A stretch of DNA of 64,000 bases from Tatumella morbirosei (GTDB lineage Bacteria; Pseudomonadota; Gammaproteobacteria; Enterobacterales; Enterobacteriaceae). The first letter of the stretch is position 1; every line of letters begins with the position of its first letter. A model generated the notes under the pieces. That model was given only the letters and a program-made list of their open reading frames with translations, was not told the origin of the DNA and searched no databases. Below, piece after piece: positions 8,301 to 17,818 of the stretch. The translations under genes were made by a program, and so were the position numbers. The stretch is taken from contig NZ_JPKR02000003.1 of NCBI RefSeq assembly GCF_000757425.2, positions 806,001-870,000 on the forward strand. Direction: 5' to 3'.

Positions 8301-9701
8301 ATGCTGAAAAAACTCTGTGGACGCTGGCAGTCTCACTCTCAAATGAATACCCCACGTCCGGCCTATTTGTTAATCGCTGACATTATTTCGGATGGCATCA
8401 ATAGCGGAGAATTCCAGCCTCGAGACCGGTTACCGCCACTGCGTGAACTGGCCACCGCGTTATCCATTAACTACACCACCGCAACCCGCGGTTATGCAGA
8501 AGCCAAACGGCGTGGGTTGATTGATTCGCGGCCCGGTATGGGCAGTTATATCCGCGGAAAAGTCCCTGCCTATCCCCTGAGCAGTGGCAGCAGTTACGAA
8601 ATGACTATGAACTCCCCCATCGAACCCGGTGCAGAGCTGGCCCGGGCTATCAGTGATGGAGCTATCAACCTGTTTAATCAGCGTAATATCGTTGAGTTGC
8701 TGCGTTATCAGGACTTTGGCGGACAGGCCGATGAAAAGACCATGGCCGGGGTCTGGCTGGAGAAGCAACTGCCGAAGGTGAATATTGATGAAGTGCTGGT
8801 CACTCCGGGGATTCACAGTGCATTAGTCGGACTGCTGACTTTGCTATGCCGTAAAGGCGGCAGCGTATGTGTCAGTAACCTTATCTATCCCGGGATGAAA
8901 GCGATTGCCAGTCAGTTAAATATCGCGCTGCAATCGGTCCCCTGCGACGATGATGGCCCACTGCCACGGGCGTTCGAACATCAGTGTCAGGCCGGAAATA
9001 TCAGCGCATTATATATCAATCCGACCATTCAAAATCCAACCACCCTGACCTTACCGCTGCGGCGCAGAGAAGCGCTGGCTGATATAGCCGCCCGTTACAG
9101 CATTCCGGTGATCGAAGATGAGGCTTATGCAGCACTCTCCACCGGGCGGATTGCTTCATTCAGCGAGTTGTTACCGGAGCTGACCTGGTATATCACCGGC
9201 ATGTCGAAATGTTTTGGTCCCGGCTTACGTACCGGCTTTGTTAAATGCCCTGGGCGGCGAAATGCACAACTGCTGGCAGGGGCACTGCGGGCACTGAATG
9301 TGATGTCCAGCCCAATCACCTCGGCACTGGCAGCACACTGGATTAACGATGGGACGGCCGACAGAGTGCTGGAATCCGTGCGGGCGGAGTCCGTAATTCG
9401 TCAGAAAATGGCCGCCGAAATACTCACCAATTTTTCATATTCGGCCTCAGTACAGGGATTTCACTTGTGGTTACAGCTTCCCCGTCACTTCCAGTGGAAT
9501 CCGGGAGAGATTGCGGTGAAATTACGTGAACAGGGGGTAAGTGCTGTCTCCAGTGCTGCATTCTGCACCGATAATAATCCACCTGATGCATTAAGGATCT
9601 GCTTAGGGGGATCATGGTCAAGAGAGATGTGCGCCGAGAACCTGCAGACCATTGCTCATGTACTGGACAACCCGCTGCATTATGGCAATACGGTGCTGTA
9701 A
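8301..9701 (+). CDS. MocR-type (GntR + aminotransferase) transcriptional regulator
   Basis: A 466-residue protein. The N-terminal GntR winged helix (about residues 20-85, with PRDRLPPLRELATALSINY) is followed by a fold-type I aminotransferase domain. The PLP lysine is in ITGMSKCFGPG, and the upstream IEDEAYAAL and NPTIQNPT segments are conserved in the family. It is divergent from the Nit1 cluster, so it probably senses an amine, amino acid or PLP adduct and controls that operon. Described Nit1C clusters of Pseudomonas have a sigma-54-type activator at this position, as I recall, so this would be a different wiring. The start has no strong Shine-Dalgarno sequence; ATG at 8343 is an alternative. 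Confidence 0.85.
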   Translation: MLKKLCGRWQSHSQMNTPRPAYLLIADIISDGINSGEFQPRDRLPPLRELATALSINYTTATRGYAEAKRRGLIDSRPGMGSYIRGKVPAYPLSSGSSYEMTMNSPIEPGAELARAISDGAINLFNQRNIVELLRYQDFGGQADEKTMAGVWLEKQLPKVNIDEVLVTPGIHSALVGLLTLLCRKGGSVCVSNLIYPGMKAIASQLNIALQSVPCDDDGPLPRAFEHQCQAGNISALYINPTIQNPTTLTLPLRRREALADIAARYSIPVIEDEAYAALSTGRIASFSELLPELTWYITGMSKCFGPGLRTGFVKCPGRRNAQLLAGALRALNVMSSPITSALAAHWINDGTADRVLESVRAESVIRQKMAAEILTNFSYSASVQGFHLWLQLPRHFQWNPGEIAVKLREQGVSAVSSAAFCTDNNPPDALRICLGGSWSREMCAENLQTIAHVLDNPLHYGNTVL

Positions 9702-9730
9702 AACCTGAAAGTTGCCTATGGGGGGAACAT

Positions 9731-9781
9731 AAGGTAATCAACGGGTTGCTTATTAAACTGCGGTAATCAGGTTGATTCCTT
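9731..9781. terminator. Inverted repeat between convergent genes
   Basis: AAGGTAATCAAC (9731-9742) is complementary, with one bulge, to GTTGATTCCTT (9771-9781). The repeat lies between the ends of the MocR gene and the convergent acetyltransferase gene, where a bidirectional terminator would be expected. No T run is present. Confidence 0.35.
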
Positions 9782-9809
9782 ATCCTCCCTGTGCTTATCC
9801 GGCCACTGG

Positions 9810-10768
9810 TTAAATACCGTCACCATCATTAAATTTATTTTGTCTGGCCTGCGCCTGGCGAACATTACTGTCCGGGGGAACATCATGGGTTAACCAGATA
9901 TTCCCGCCGATACTGGAACGGGCTCCGATAGTAATTCGCCCCAGCAGCGTAGCGCCGGCATAAATCACCACATCATCTTCTATCACCGGATGGCGTGGAT
10001 AATTCTTCTTCAGTTGTCCGTCGTCATCAGTTAAAAAGCGTTTAGCTCCCAGAGTTACCGCCTGATATAAACGAACCCGTTTACCAATAATCGCGGTTTC
10101 GCCAATCACGACTCCAGTCCCGTGGTCGATAAAGAATCCGCTGTCGATCTGTGCGCCAGGGTGAATATCAATCCCGGTTTCGCTGTGTGCCTTTTCCGTG
10201 ATAATCCGCGCCAGCAATGTCAGACCGAGATCATAGAGCTCATGGGCTAACCGGTAATGGATCACGGCATGAATCCCCGGATAGCAGAGCAGAATTTCAT
10301 CCAGGCTCCGGGCGGAGGGGTCACCCTGCCAGGCCGCAAAAATATCTTTGTCGATACGCTGACGGATGACTGGTAAACGACGGGCAAATTGTCGGATACG
10401 CTGTTGTGCCACCTCCGCAATATCAGAGAGACCAATATCTTTACCGGCAGACTGATAATGTAATTCCAGCTGTGCCTCTTCGGTCAGTTTATCGAGAGAA
10501 ACAGCCAGCAGATGACCGACATAAAAATCCTCACCCTCTTTTTTATTTCAGAGGTCCCAAGCCGCATCGGGTATAATACTTTAAACAGGGTTTCGGTAAT
10601 TTGACTGATATTAGCGCGGGAAGGTAATAAGCGTTTATCCAGATAACGCCCCTGCAAATGCTCCTCTCGCCACGCTTCGCGAACCTGGCGTAACTCACTG
10701 ACAACATCAGACAATTGCCAGTCATTAATTCCCTGTTCACTAAAATACTGTTCCTTTGGTTCCGGCAT
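9810..10768 (-). pseudogene. Serine O-acetyltransferase (CysE-type) split by a -1 frame change in an A6 run
   Basis: The first part (start at 10768 after GGAGAAG) gives an N-terminal SAT helical domain ending ...LYPMRLGTSEIKK. The second part continues with EGEDFYVGHLLAVSLDKL and a left-handed beta-helix hexapeptide domain with GIDIHPGAQI, DHGTGVVIGETAIIG and NYPRHPVIEDDVVIYAG, the active-site regions of serine acetyltransferase. Joined, the protein is about 319 residues, the normal length of the long SAT family. The two frames meet exactly at an A AAA AAG heptamer (10538-10544). One missing A, or -1 ribosomal slippage, would explain this equally well. The product would make O-acetylserine for cysteine synthesis; it is probably a second SAT beside chromosomal cysE. 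Confidence 0.75.
10538..10544 (-). other. dnaX-like -1 slippery heptamer A AAA AAG
   Basis: Read on the minus strand, the zero-frame codons are ATA AAA AAG, so the heptamer A AAA AAG is in exact -1 slippage phase. The next -1 codons (GAG GGT GAG GAT) restore the acetyltransferase family sequence. A 7-bp stem (TCGGTCA 10480-10486 with TGACCGA 10513-10519) lies 18 nt downstream, farther than the usual 5-9 nt. No clear upstream Shine-Dalgarno stimulator was seen. Confidence 0.5.
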
Positions 10769-10824
10769 AATAACTTCTCCCACGGTCCTGCACTGAATAC
10801 GGCTTCTGAATTATTTGTATTCAC

Positions 10825-11264
10825 TCCTCTTATCTAAAACAAATACTCTTTTTGGATTACTAAAGTAAAAAAAATGAAATAGCAGCACGACCAGAATACC
10901 GACAACGTGCTTTATCTCAACTTTATGATTTCCTGCAACTATTTCTCTAAGTTTCCGCAACCGGCCATGTTGGCCGCTTATTAATAACGTTTAATGCTAA
11001 ATGAACCATTTTTGTTCTATCCGTGAAGATTCAGGGATTATCAGGATTCAGTTCACTGTTGGCAATGTTGTGGCATTTAGTGTCGGGATGACAGAGTTCC
11101 CCGTTAATCATAGATTCGGAAAAAACTTCAGCCTCGTGAATGCAGACATATCAATGCTGTTTAGCCAGCCCGTTTCCTCCCACCTTCTTGCCAGCGCCAG
11201 GATAACCCGGTAAGTTGAATCACCTGTTTTCTGCCCTGTGGGCACGACTGACTAAAGAGGTTAT
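10825..11264. other. Intergenic region without a recognised gene
   Basis: AT-rich stretch upstream of the acetyltransferase and of the GGCT-fold gene. The one clear structure is the compact inverted repeat CGGCCA-TGT-TGGCCG at 10962-10976. Short open frames inside show no family resemblance. Confidence 0.5.
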
Positions 11265-11603
11265 ATGTCACCATTATTTGTCTACGGTACCTTACGCCCT
11301 GGCCAGAGCAATGCCCATCTACTGGAAAATATCGGTGGAGAATGGCTGGCAGGTTACGTCACCGGTAAGTTCTATGACAGTGGCTGGGGAGCGGCGACCG
11401 GATTTCCCGGGGTGATTCTTGATGCTGCCGGCGCGCGAATTGATGGCTGGTTGTTTATCTCTGTCCGGCTGGCAGACCACTGGCCAATGCTGGATGAATT
11501 CGAAGAGGGTTATGACCGGATTCTGACCGAAGTGACTACCCATGATAACCGCAAGGTCAGTGCCTGGATTTATCAGTTGCAGCCGGAGTTGGACGTAGAA
11601 TAA
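11265..11603 (+). CDS. Gamma-glutamylcyclotransferase-like (GGCT/YtfP fold) protein
   Basis: A 112-residue single-domain protein starting MSPLFVYGTLRPGQ. The YGTLRPG substrate-binding loop is the hallmark of the AIG2/GGCT family, and the acidic residue in MLDEFEEGYDR matches the catalytic Glu region. The start has AGAGG six bases upstream. The fold cyclises gamma-glutamyl amines to 5-oxoproline, but many YtfP-like members have no proven substrate. It appears to be monocistronic. Confidence 0.85.
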   Translation: MSPLFVYGTLRPGQSNAHLLENIGGEWLAGYVTGKFYDSGWGAATGFPGVILDAAGARIDGWLFISVRLADHWPMLDEFEEGYDRILTEVTTHDNRKVSAWIYQLQPELDVE

Positions 11604-11837
11604 GCTGCCGTTCTATCTGAGAGTGACAACGATACGCATCTCACTCAACTTTATCAGTGAAGGAAAAAATAGCATCCGGCACCGGAATGACAATAGTGTC
11701 ATTCACCTGATGCTGAAAAGCACCAGGCCTGGCAATCGCGACACGATTTATCTTGTCATCTGAATACTGCCCCTGCCCCGTTAATGTCGTCTGGAACCAC
11801 AGCGCGGAAATAGCAACCAGAAAAAGGCACTTACCGG

Positions 11838-12722
11838 CTATGCATCCGGCAGTCGGGCAGAGAGTTGATCATCAATAAATTGTCTGGCTGCCCGTGACAG
11901 GCTGAGACTGTCACGGTAAGCCAGACCAATATCCCGGCTGACTGACGGCATGGTTTCCCGGGTCGTCAGGCGGTAGGGAATATTCTGCAGGATAAGCCGC
12001 GGCAACAGACTTATGCCAAGCTTTTTTCCAACCATTGCCATCACCGCATAATCATCCCATAAGGTATACCGAACTTGTGGCCTTAGCTGATGCTGACGGA
12101 AAATCTCCGATATTTCGTCATTGTGGCCCTTTTCCAGCAACAAAAACGGATAGTCGCACAGCGCCTGTAAAGGCACTACCGCCCTGTCAGCGAGCGGATG
12201 ATCCTGCGGCATCACCACCAGATAATCATCACGTTTTAGAAATAAGGTTTCCAGGGGCTGCCTTGCGGGTAAACGGGTGAATCCGCAATCCACACTGCCC
12301 TCAATTATCCACTGTTCTATTTCGTGGTAATCCCCAGGCACCAGTTCAAAATGAATATCCGGATAACGGGTGCGGAAACGACTCAGCATTTCCGGTAACC
12401 AGTGAACCGCGACACTGGAAAAAGTCCCAATCCTGACAGTACCTGACTGCAAACCGTTTATTGCGTCGACCTCCGTCTGTAATCTCTGGTATTCCTCATA
12501 CACGCGCCTTGCAAAAGGTAGCAGGTGACTGCCCTCTGCCGTCAGACTCACGCCGCTGCGACTTCTTTCAAACAGCGAGATTCCCCACTCATTTTCCAGA
12601 TCATTAATCATGCGGCTGATACCTGACTGGGAATAGAAAATCTTTTCTGCCGCCCGGGTAAAACTGCCATGTTCCACTACGCTGAGAAAAGCTTTGTACT
12701 TTTGAATGTTCTTGTCCATCAT
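11838..12722 (-). CDS. LysR-family transcriptional regulator
   Basis: A 294-residue LTTR. The N-terminal winged helix-turn-helix is visible in AFLSVVEHGSFTRAAEKIFYSQSGISRMINDLE (quoted in part), followed by the co-inducer domain starting near residue 90 (TVRIGTFSSVAVHWLP). It is divergent from an EamA-type exporter whose start is about 230 bp away, a common arrangement in which the regulator controls the exporter. A second Met (12719) is an alternative start. Ligand unknown. Confidence 0.88.
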   Translation of the reverse strand: MMDKNIQKYKAFLSVVEHGSFTRAAEKIFYSQSGISRMINDLENEWGISLFERSRSGVSLTAEGSHLLPFARRVYEEYQRLQTEVDAINGLQSGTVRIGTFSSVAVHWLPEMLSRFRTRYPDIHFELVPGDYHEIEQWIIEGSVDCGFTRLPARQPLETLFLKRDDYLVVMPQDHPLADRAVVPLQALCDYPFLLLEKGHNDEISEIFRQHQLRPQVRYTLWDDYAVMAMVGKKLGISLLPRLILQNIPYRLTTRETMPSVSRDIGLAYRDSLSLSRAARQFIDDQLSARLPDA

Positions 12723-12954
12723 CTTTCAGCCATCCGGTTTACTCATGTCAAGCATGCTAAACTCTCGCTTTTGTAATCACAAGTCTGCTGCCAGAATGCT
12801 TTCCACCCGCCTGACTGTGATGCTGCTTCTGTTTGCAGGGTTTTATAAATATGGAGCCTTACACCCACCGTCAGCTATTTCATAAAAGAACCAATCAACA
12901 TTATTACCGGCCCGGAGGCGTTTCGCCCTGAAACCGGCAACGGGAGAGAAAAGA

Positions 12955-13863
12955 ATGCCTGAGAGTAAACATCTGCTGACAGCCCAGGCCGGCACAGCAT
13001 TGTTTGTATTGCTATGGGGAAGTGCCGCGATTTTTACGCGACTGGGCCTGAACGATGCCAGTCCACTGGCACTGCTGATTTGCCGTTTTAGTATTGCTTT
13101 GTCGGTCCTGTTATTTATTGGCTTTTTGCGTGGTCGTTGGCTGCCGGCCAAAGGCAGCCGGTGCCGTGTCGCCCTGACAGGGTTGATTTTTATCGGTGGC
13201 TATTCGGTCTGTTATTTCCGTGCTATGGCTCTGGGCATTACCCCCGGGCTGATGGCTACTTTATTAGGTATTCAGCCGATCCTGACGCTTTGCATGACCG
13301 AACGTGGGTTTACCGGATTGCGGCTGGCCGGGCTGATGATTGCTCTTAGCGGACTGGTTCTGCTGGTCTGGCGCAGTCTTTCTTCATCACACTTAGCAGC
13401 CACCGGAATGTTGTATGCGCTGGGGGCCCTGTTGTTTATCACGGCGGGGACACTGATGCAGAAGAAAATTGCTCAGCCACCGGCAGATGTTATGCCCATA
13501 CAATACGCCGTCAGCCTGTTGTTATGTCTGTTCCTGACACCGCTCTCGGGATTTCAGCTGCATTTCAGTCTGCCGTTAATTATTTCAGTATTATTTCTTG
13601 GTGTACTGATATCAGTGGTGGCGCAACTGTTGTTTTACCGACTGCTGAATACCGGCAGCCTGGTCAATGTGACCAGCCTGTTTTATCTGGTACCGGTGAT
13701 TACAGCGCTACTCGACTACCTGACGTTGGGTAACCGCCTGTCTCCGGCGGCCTGTGCTGGCATGGCGGCAATATTTGCCGGTATCTGGCTGGTTTACCGG
13801 GCCGGTAACACAAGAAGCAGACCCACCGATCTGAGCGCTTCCCGGAATCATTCAACAGACTAA
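12955..13863 (+). CDS. EamA/DMT-family inner-membrane transporter
   Basis: A 302-residue protein with about ten hydrophobic segments arranged as two EamA repeats: the first begins LFVLLWGSAAIFTRLGL, the second near GMLYALGALLFITAGTL. These proteins generally export amino acids or small metabolites. It faces the LysR gene and is probably its target. The ATG follows GGGAGAAAAGA. Substrate cannot be read from the sequence. Confidence 0.85.
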   Translation: MPESKHLLTAQAGTALFVLLWGSAAIFTRLGLNDASPLALLICRFSIALSVLLFIGFLRGRWLPAKGSRCRVALTGLIFIGGYSVCYFRAMALGITPGLMATLLGIQPILTLCMTERGFTGLRLAGLMIALSGLVLLVWRSLSSSHLAATGMLYALGALLFITAGTLMQKKIAQPPADVMPIQYAVSLLLCLFLTPLSGFQLHFSLPLIISVLFLGVLISVVAQLLFYRLLNTGSLVNVTSLFYLVPVITALLDYLTLGNRLSPAACAGMAAIFAGIWLVYRAGNTRSRPTDLSASRNHSTD

Positions 13864-13995
13864 CCAAGCACCGGCTTTCACCGACGGAGGATTCCACGGC
13901 TAAACTTCAGGTCTGTTAGCCCTGAATATAGCTACAAAGCGTAATTTAGCAGCAGAGCGGTTGCACAACCGAAAGTTGTGTAACCACCAAAGATT

Positions 13996-14017
13996 ACTGC
14001 CGCCAAACGGCGGCAGT
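13996..14017. terminator. GC-rich hairpin after the TonB receptor gene
   Basis: ACTGCCGCC (13996-14004) and GGCGGCAGT (14009-14017) form a perfect 9-bp stem with an AAAC loop, eight bases past the receptor stop codon. T-rich sequence follows weakly on the minus strand. It also separates the convergent EamA gene. Confidence 0.6.
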
Positions 14018-14024
14018 AGCGTTA

Positions 14025-16328
14025 TCAGAACTGATAAGACAGACTGACAGAGAAGTTACGTGGTGCGCCGTACACATAGTTGTTCAGATAGCTGTAGTAA
14101 CTCCGGTCAAACAGGTTATTCACGTTAGCCTGTACCGACACCTGGCGGGTCACCTGATAACGGGCAAACAGACTGGCTAGTGGATAACTGCTCTGGTAAA
14201 CCCGAACCGTGTTACCGTCAGCCCCGGAGACATCATCAAAGATCCGGTTCTGCCAGTTAAAGCCGCCGCCGACCGTCAGGGCTGGCAGCTGAGGTACATT
14301 GTAACGGGCAAACAGTTTGAACGATGTTTGCGGTTCTTCGGGGTTGAAACGACCGGAAGAGTCGGTGGCGACATAGCGCGTCGCACCGAACGTCATTTCC
14401 AGGTTATCGGTAACTGTACCGTTCAGCTCAAACTCCACCCCTTTACTGACCGCACCTTTGGTCGCGATATAGGCCTGTTCGCTGCTGTTATTTACAAAAA
14501 CACCGTTCTCTTCCTGACCGGCATTTTCCTGCTCGATACGGAATACCGCCAGCGTGGCGGTCAGACGGCCATTCAGCCAGTCGGATTTCAGCCCGGTCTC
14601 ATAACTTCTGCCGGTCACCGGTTTCAGGTACTGGCCCGCACTGGTCCGGTAACTTTGGGGCAGGAAGATCGAGGTATAGCTGGCGTAGGCAGACAGCGTA
14701 TCGTTAATGTCATACACCAGTCCGGCATACGGAGTAATGTTATTCTTACTCATATCACCACTGGAACCCACGGTACTCCACTGAGTGTAGCGGGCACCGA
14801 CGATCAGGCTCAATGGATCAGCCAGCGAAAAACGGGCCGCGGTATATGCTGATTTCTGACGAACCACATCATCAGCATTCAGATACCAGCCCTGCCACTC
14901 TGGTTCAGGAATATTGCCGTTCCAGTGGTTGTTAAAGGCGCCGATAAAATCAGAAGAAATATCATAATCAACCAGGTCAGTGATCCCATCCTGGCTATAG
15001 GTGGCATTGTGCTGGCGGCTGTAGCTGACACCTGCCATTAACTGATGTTCGCGGCCAAACAGGCTGAACGGCCCACTGGCGTAGGTATCTACTGAATTCA
15101 GCTCACGGCGACCACGGTCTAAACTTCCCCAGCCCGTCACACCTTCGCCGGTATCTTCGTCAGGGTATGTCATCAAATCCAGCAACTTATCGTTAAAGGT
15201 ACTAATGGCATGGGTACCATTAATTTTAAATATCCAGCCATTATCAAAGTTATGTACCAGATCGACCAGTATCTTATGAGAATTAGTATTGTAACGGGTC
15301 CAGTCAGCCGCGCTGTTCAGACTGCGGCGATAATGGGTAGAATTACCATTACTGTAAAAGTCTGGCAAACCACCCCATGTGGGGTTTCCGGTTTGACTGT
15401 CATGATAGTCATAGGCCAGTGATGCCGTCGTGTTATCCCCCAGATCGGCACTCAGTACCCCGTAGAAGAATTTACTGGTTTTATGATAGCGATCCAGCCA
15501 GCTGTCCTGATCCTGATAACCGGTGACAATCCTGCCACGAAGTGTGCCTGACTCATTCAGTGGGCTCTGCACATCGGCGACATAGCGTTGATTATTCCAG
15601 CTGCCATAGCTGGCGGTAACCGAACCTTGCGGGGTTTTACTGTCGGCCTGTTTTCTGACCATATTCACCGATGCGGCCGGGTTACCGGCTCCGGTCATCA
15701 GTCCGGTCGCTCCACGCACCACTTCAATCCGGTCGTAAATTGCAGTATCTGACGCCGCATCTCCGAAGTTCCAGGAATCATTGATCGAGGTAGGAATTCC
15801 GTCGTAAGTGAAACTACTGATTTTAAAGCCACGGGAGTAATACTCTGATCGTTCGCTGTCGTTCATATTCTGAGTAATACCGGTAGTATTAGCCAGAACA
15901 TCCCCTACCGATTGCAGATCCTGATCTTTCATTCTTGCCTGAGTGATAACACTGAAGGATTGGGGAATATCACGTGGGGTCATCAGTAGTTTGGTGCCCG
16001 CCCGGGTGGTCTGCACCGTATAGTCGGTCTTTTTAGCCGTGCCCGGTGAATTCCCCAGTGCTGCGGTCACCACTAATTCCGACGGATTATTGCCAACACT
16101 TGCGCTTGCTTTGCTGGCAGAAGACGGTTTGGCTTTCGCCATGGCGGTATTATTGCTCGTTGCAGTATCGGGAGCGTTCGTGGTACTGACTGTCGTATTA
16201 TCGGCGGCATAACCGGCCAATGGCATAATCGCGGCCTGAATTACCAGAGCCAGTAACGATATTCGGAAGTTTTTACTGCGCGCAGAAATAGCGGTAGCTC
16301 TCAAAGCCCCACGTTCACTGAAAGACAT
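14025..16328 (-). CDS. TonB-dependent siderophore receptor (FhuE/FpvA-like)
   Basis: A 767-residue outer-membrane protein. A long signal region ends near AGYAADNTT. A Ser/Ala/Thr-rich linker and a TonB-box-like ELVVTA follow. The plug domain (about residues 110-250) contains TPRDIPQSFSVIT, YYSRGF and VVRGATGLMTGAGNPAASVNMVRK. The beta barrel ends in SLSYQF with the terminal Phe required for barrel assembly. The plug wording is that of ferric hydroxamate or coprogen-type receptors. A Fur-box-like sequence lies upstream (16452-16470) and a yncE homologue is divergent. There is no N-terminal signalling domain. The exact ferrisiderophore is unknown. Confidence 0.88.
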   Translation of the reverse strand: MSFSERGALRATAISARSKNFRISLLALVIQAAIMPLAGYAADNTTVSTTNAPDTATSNNTAMAKAKPSSASKASASVGNNPSELVVTAALGNSPGTAKKTDYTVQTTRAGTKLLMTPRDIPQSFSVITQARMKDQDLQSVGDVLANTTGITQNMNDSERSEYYSRGFKISSFTYDGIPTSINDSWNFGDAASDTAIYDRIEVVRGATGLMTGAGNPAASVNMVRKQADSKTPQGSVTASYGSWNNQRYVADVQSPLNESGTLRGRIVTGYQDQDSWLDRYHKTSKFFYGVLSADLGDNTTASLAYDYHDSQTGNPTWGGLPDFYSNGNSTHYRRSLNSAADWTRYNTNSHKILVDLVHNFDNGWIFKINGTHAISTFNDKLLDLMTYPDEDTGEGVTGWGSLDRGRRELNSVDTYASGPFSLFGREHQLMAGVSYSRQHNATYSQDGITDLVDYDISSDFIGAFNNHWNGNIPEPEWQGWYLNADDVVRQKSAYTAARFSLADPLSLIVGARYTQWSTVGSSGDMSKNNITPYAGLVYDINDTLSAYASYTSIFLPQSYRTSAGQYLKPVTGRSYETGLKSDWLNGRLTATLAVFRIEQENAGQEENGVFVNNSSEQAYIATKGAVSKGVEFELNGTVTDNLEMTFGATRYVATDSSGRFNPEEPQTSFKLFARYNVPQLPALTVGGGFNWQNRIFDDVSGADGNTVRVYQSSYPLASLFARYQVTRQVSVQANVNNLFDRSYYSYLNNYVYGAPRNFSVSLSYQF

Positions 16329-16451
16329 TGACGATCCCCTGACAAGATTGATTTAGCGGCTTATTGTTTTATTACGCAGAAACAGTGTTTTCCGGTTCTG
16401 ATGACTATTCAGCCCGTGGATAAAAATAACCCTGCGTGATGTAACGATAAA

Positions 16452-16470
16452 CTTAATGATAATTATTTCC
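16452..16470. promoter_or_regulatory. Candidate Fur box between the TonB receptor and yncE
   Basis: The 19-bp segment has the core AATGATAATTATT and matches the E. coli Fur consensus at about 14 of 19 positions by eye. It lies 124 bp upstream of the receptor start and 240 bp upstream of yncE, so it could repress one or both in iron-replete cells. Confidence 0.6.
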
Positions 16471-16708
16471 TTTTAGATTTACAAAAAAGTTTCATTTCAA
16501 AATATAACTATTTGTGTTTTTTTGCGTAAAATAACAAAGACTAATCCTATCTTAATGATTTAACTCAGTTTAATTTTTAAGAGTTGCTTTACTGACTGCA
16601 CACGTAGATTTACAACCAGAAAGTTAATGCGTATGCTTCTCATTCTTTTTTTAAATACCATCCGTAAAGGCCTGCACAGCTACGCCTTTTATTCCCATGG
16701 AGCTAAGA

Positions 16709-17806
16709 ATGAGATCGTATTTCAGCCCGCGTAAAGCAGCACTGGGTGTTGCCATTGTCGCTACCTTCAGTCTGACTGCCTGCCAGGCACCGGCCAAAAA
16801 AGCCACTACTCCGGTGGTGACGGCACCTGCCAAAGCCCCGGTGGATAATGCACTGACTCAACAGGTATTAGGTGATGGCTTGTATGAAATGGCCTGGTCA
16901 TCTTCTGCCGGTGATATATACGTGGCGAGTGCTCAGAGTTTTAAAAACGTGAATGGTGGCATGCTGTACCGCCTTGACCCACGTACTCTGAAAACGGTTG
17001 GCGAAACCCATACTGACCTGAAAAACTTCGGTATGACCACCGATGCCAGCGGCGAAATTATTTATGCGACCAACAGCCTGGATGGCGGCGTCTCTAAAAT
17101 TGACGCGAAAACCGGGAAAGTACTGCAACGCCTGATGTTCCCGGGTAAAAAAGACAAAGATGGCGATGCGGTTGGCGCACGTGAAATTTTTGAGCACGGC
17201 AACGAACTCTATGTCGGACGAGTGGCTGATCCTGGCTTTATTTCCGTGGTCGATACTAAAACCTTCCGCCTGAAAACGACCATCAAAAATGCCGGTAAGT
17301 GGGTGACCGGAATTATCTATTCCCCGGCCACTGACCGTATTTACGCCTCCAACGGCGGCGGTGAAATCCTGGTTATTAACCCGCACACCCATAAAATCGA
17401 AAAACGCTGGACTCCGGCGGATGGCAAAGAATATCTGTTCCTGAACATGGCCGAAGATCCCTCGACCGGGCGCCTGTTTGTGACTGACGATTCCAAAGCT
17501 AAAACCACGCTGGTCTTTGATGAACATACCGGTAAAGTGATTAAACGTATCGACGGCGATGCGTTAGGTATTAAGTTTAATCCGACACGCAACGAGATCT
17601 ATATCAGTCAGCGTGGGTCGAAAAAAGTACTGGTACTGGACGCCACGACTTATGCGGTGAAACACAGCTGGTCATTCGCGACTCATCCAAACAGCCTGCT
17701 GGTCTCTCCGGACGGCCAGACGTTGTACGTGACCCTGAAGCAGGATTTCAACAAAGATATGTCCACCAAAGGACCTGACAGTGTGGTTCGTATCGATCTG
17801 AAATAA
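16709..17806 (+). CDS. yncE: YncE-like beta-propeller protein, predicted lipoprotein
   Basis: A 365-residue protein with repeated strands of a seven-bladed YncE/YVTN propeller (RLDPRTLKTV, KIDAKTGKVL, VVDTKTFRLK, VINPHTHKIE, VFDEHTGKVI, VLDATTYAVK). It aligns with E. coli YncE throughout. The start at 16709 follows GGAG; the upstream in-frame ATG at 16697 is less well spaced. Unlike E. coli YncE, it has a lipobox, SLTAC with Cys25, so it is probably lipid-anchored and faces the periplasm. In E. coli yncE is Fur-regulated and divergent from a TonB receptor; the layout here is similar but the receptor is a different type. Confidence 0.88.
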   Translation: MRSYFSPRKAALGVAIVATFSLTACQAPAKKATTPVVTAPAKAPVDNALTQQVLGDGLYEMAWSSSAGDIYVASAQSFKNVNGGMLYRLDPRTLKTVGETHTDLKNFGMTTDASGEIIYATNSLDGGVSKIDAKTGKVLQRLMFPGKKDKDGDAVGAREIFEHGNELYVGRVADPGFISVVDTKTFRLKTTIKNAGKWVTGIIYSPATDRIYASNGGGEILVINPHTHKIEKRWTPADGKEYLFLNMAEDPSTGRLFVTDDSKAKTTLVFDEHTGKVIKRIDGDALGIKFNPTRNEIYISQRGSKKVLVLDATTYAVKHSWSFATHPNSLLVSPDGQTLYVTLKQDFNKDMSTKGPDSVVRIDLK

Positions 17807-17818
17807 CGGACAAACCGA

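Noticed and set aside
11001..11213. Plus-strand 70-codon frame upstream of the GGCT-like gene
   Set aside because: No ribosome site or homology signal, and AT-rich composition makes chance likely.
14025..16328. TonB receptor as YncD/PqqU because of the adjacent yncE
   Set aside because: Plug motifs and length match siderophore receptors of the FhuE/FpvA type, not YncD.
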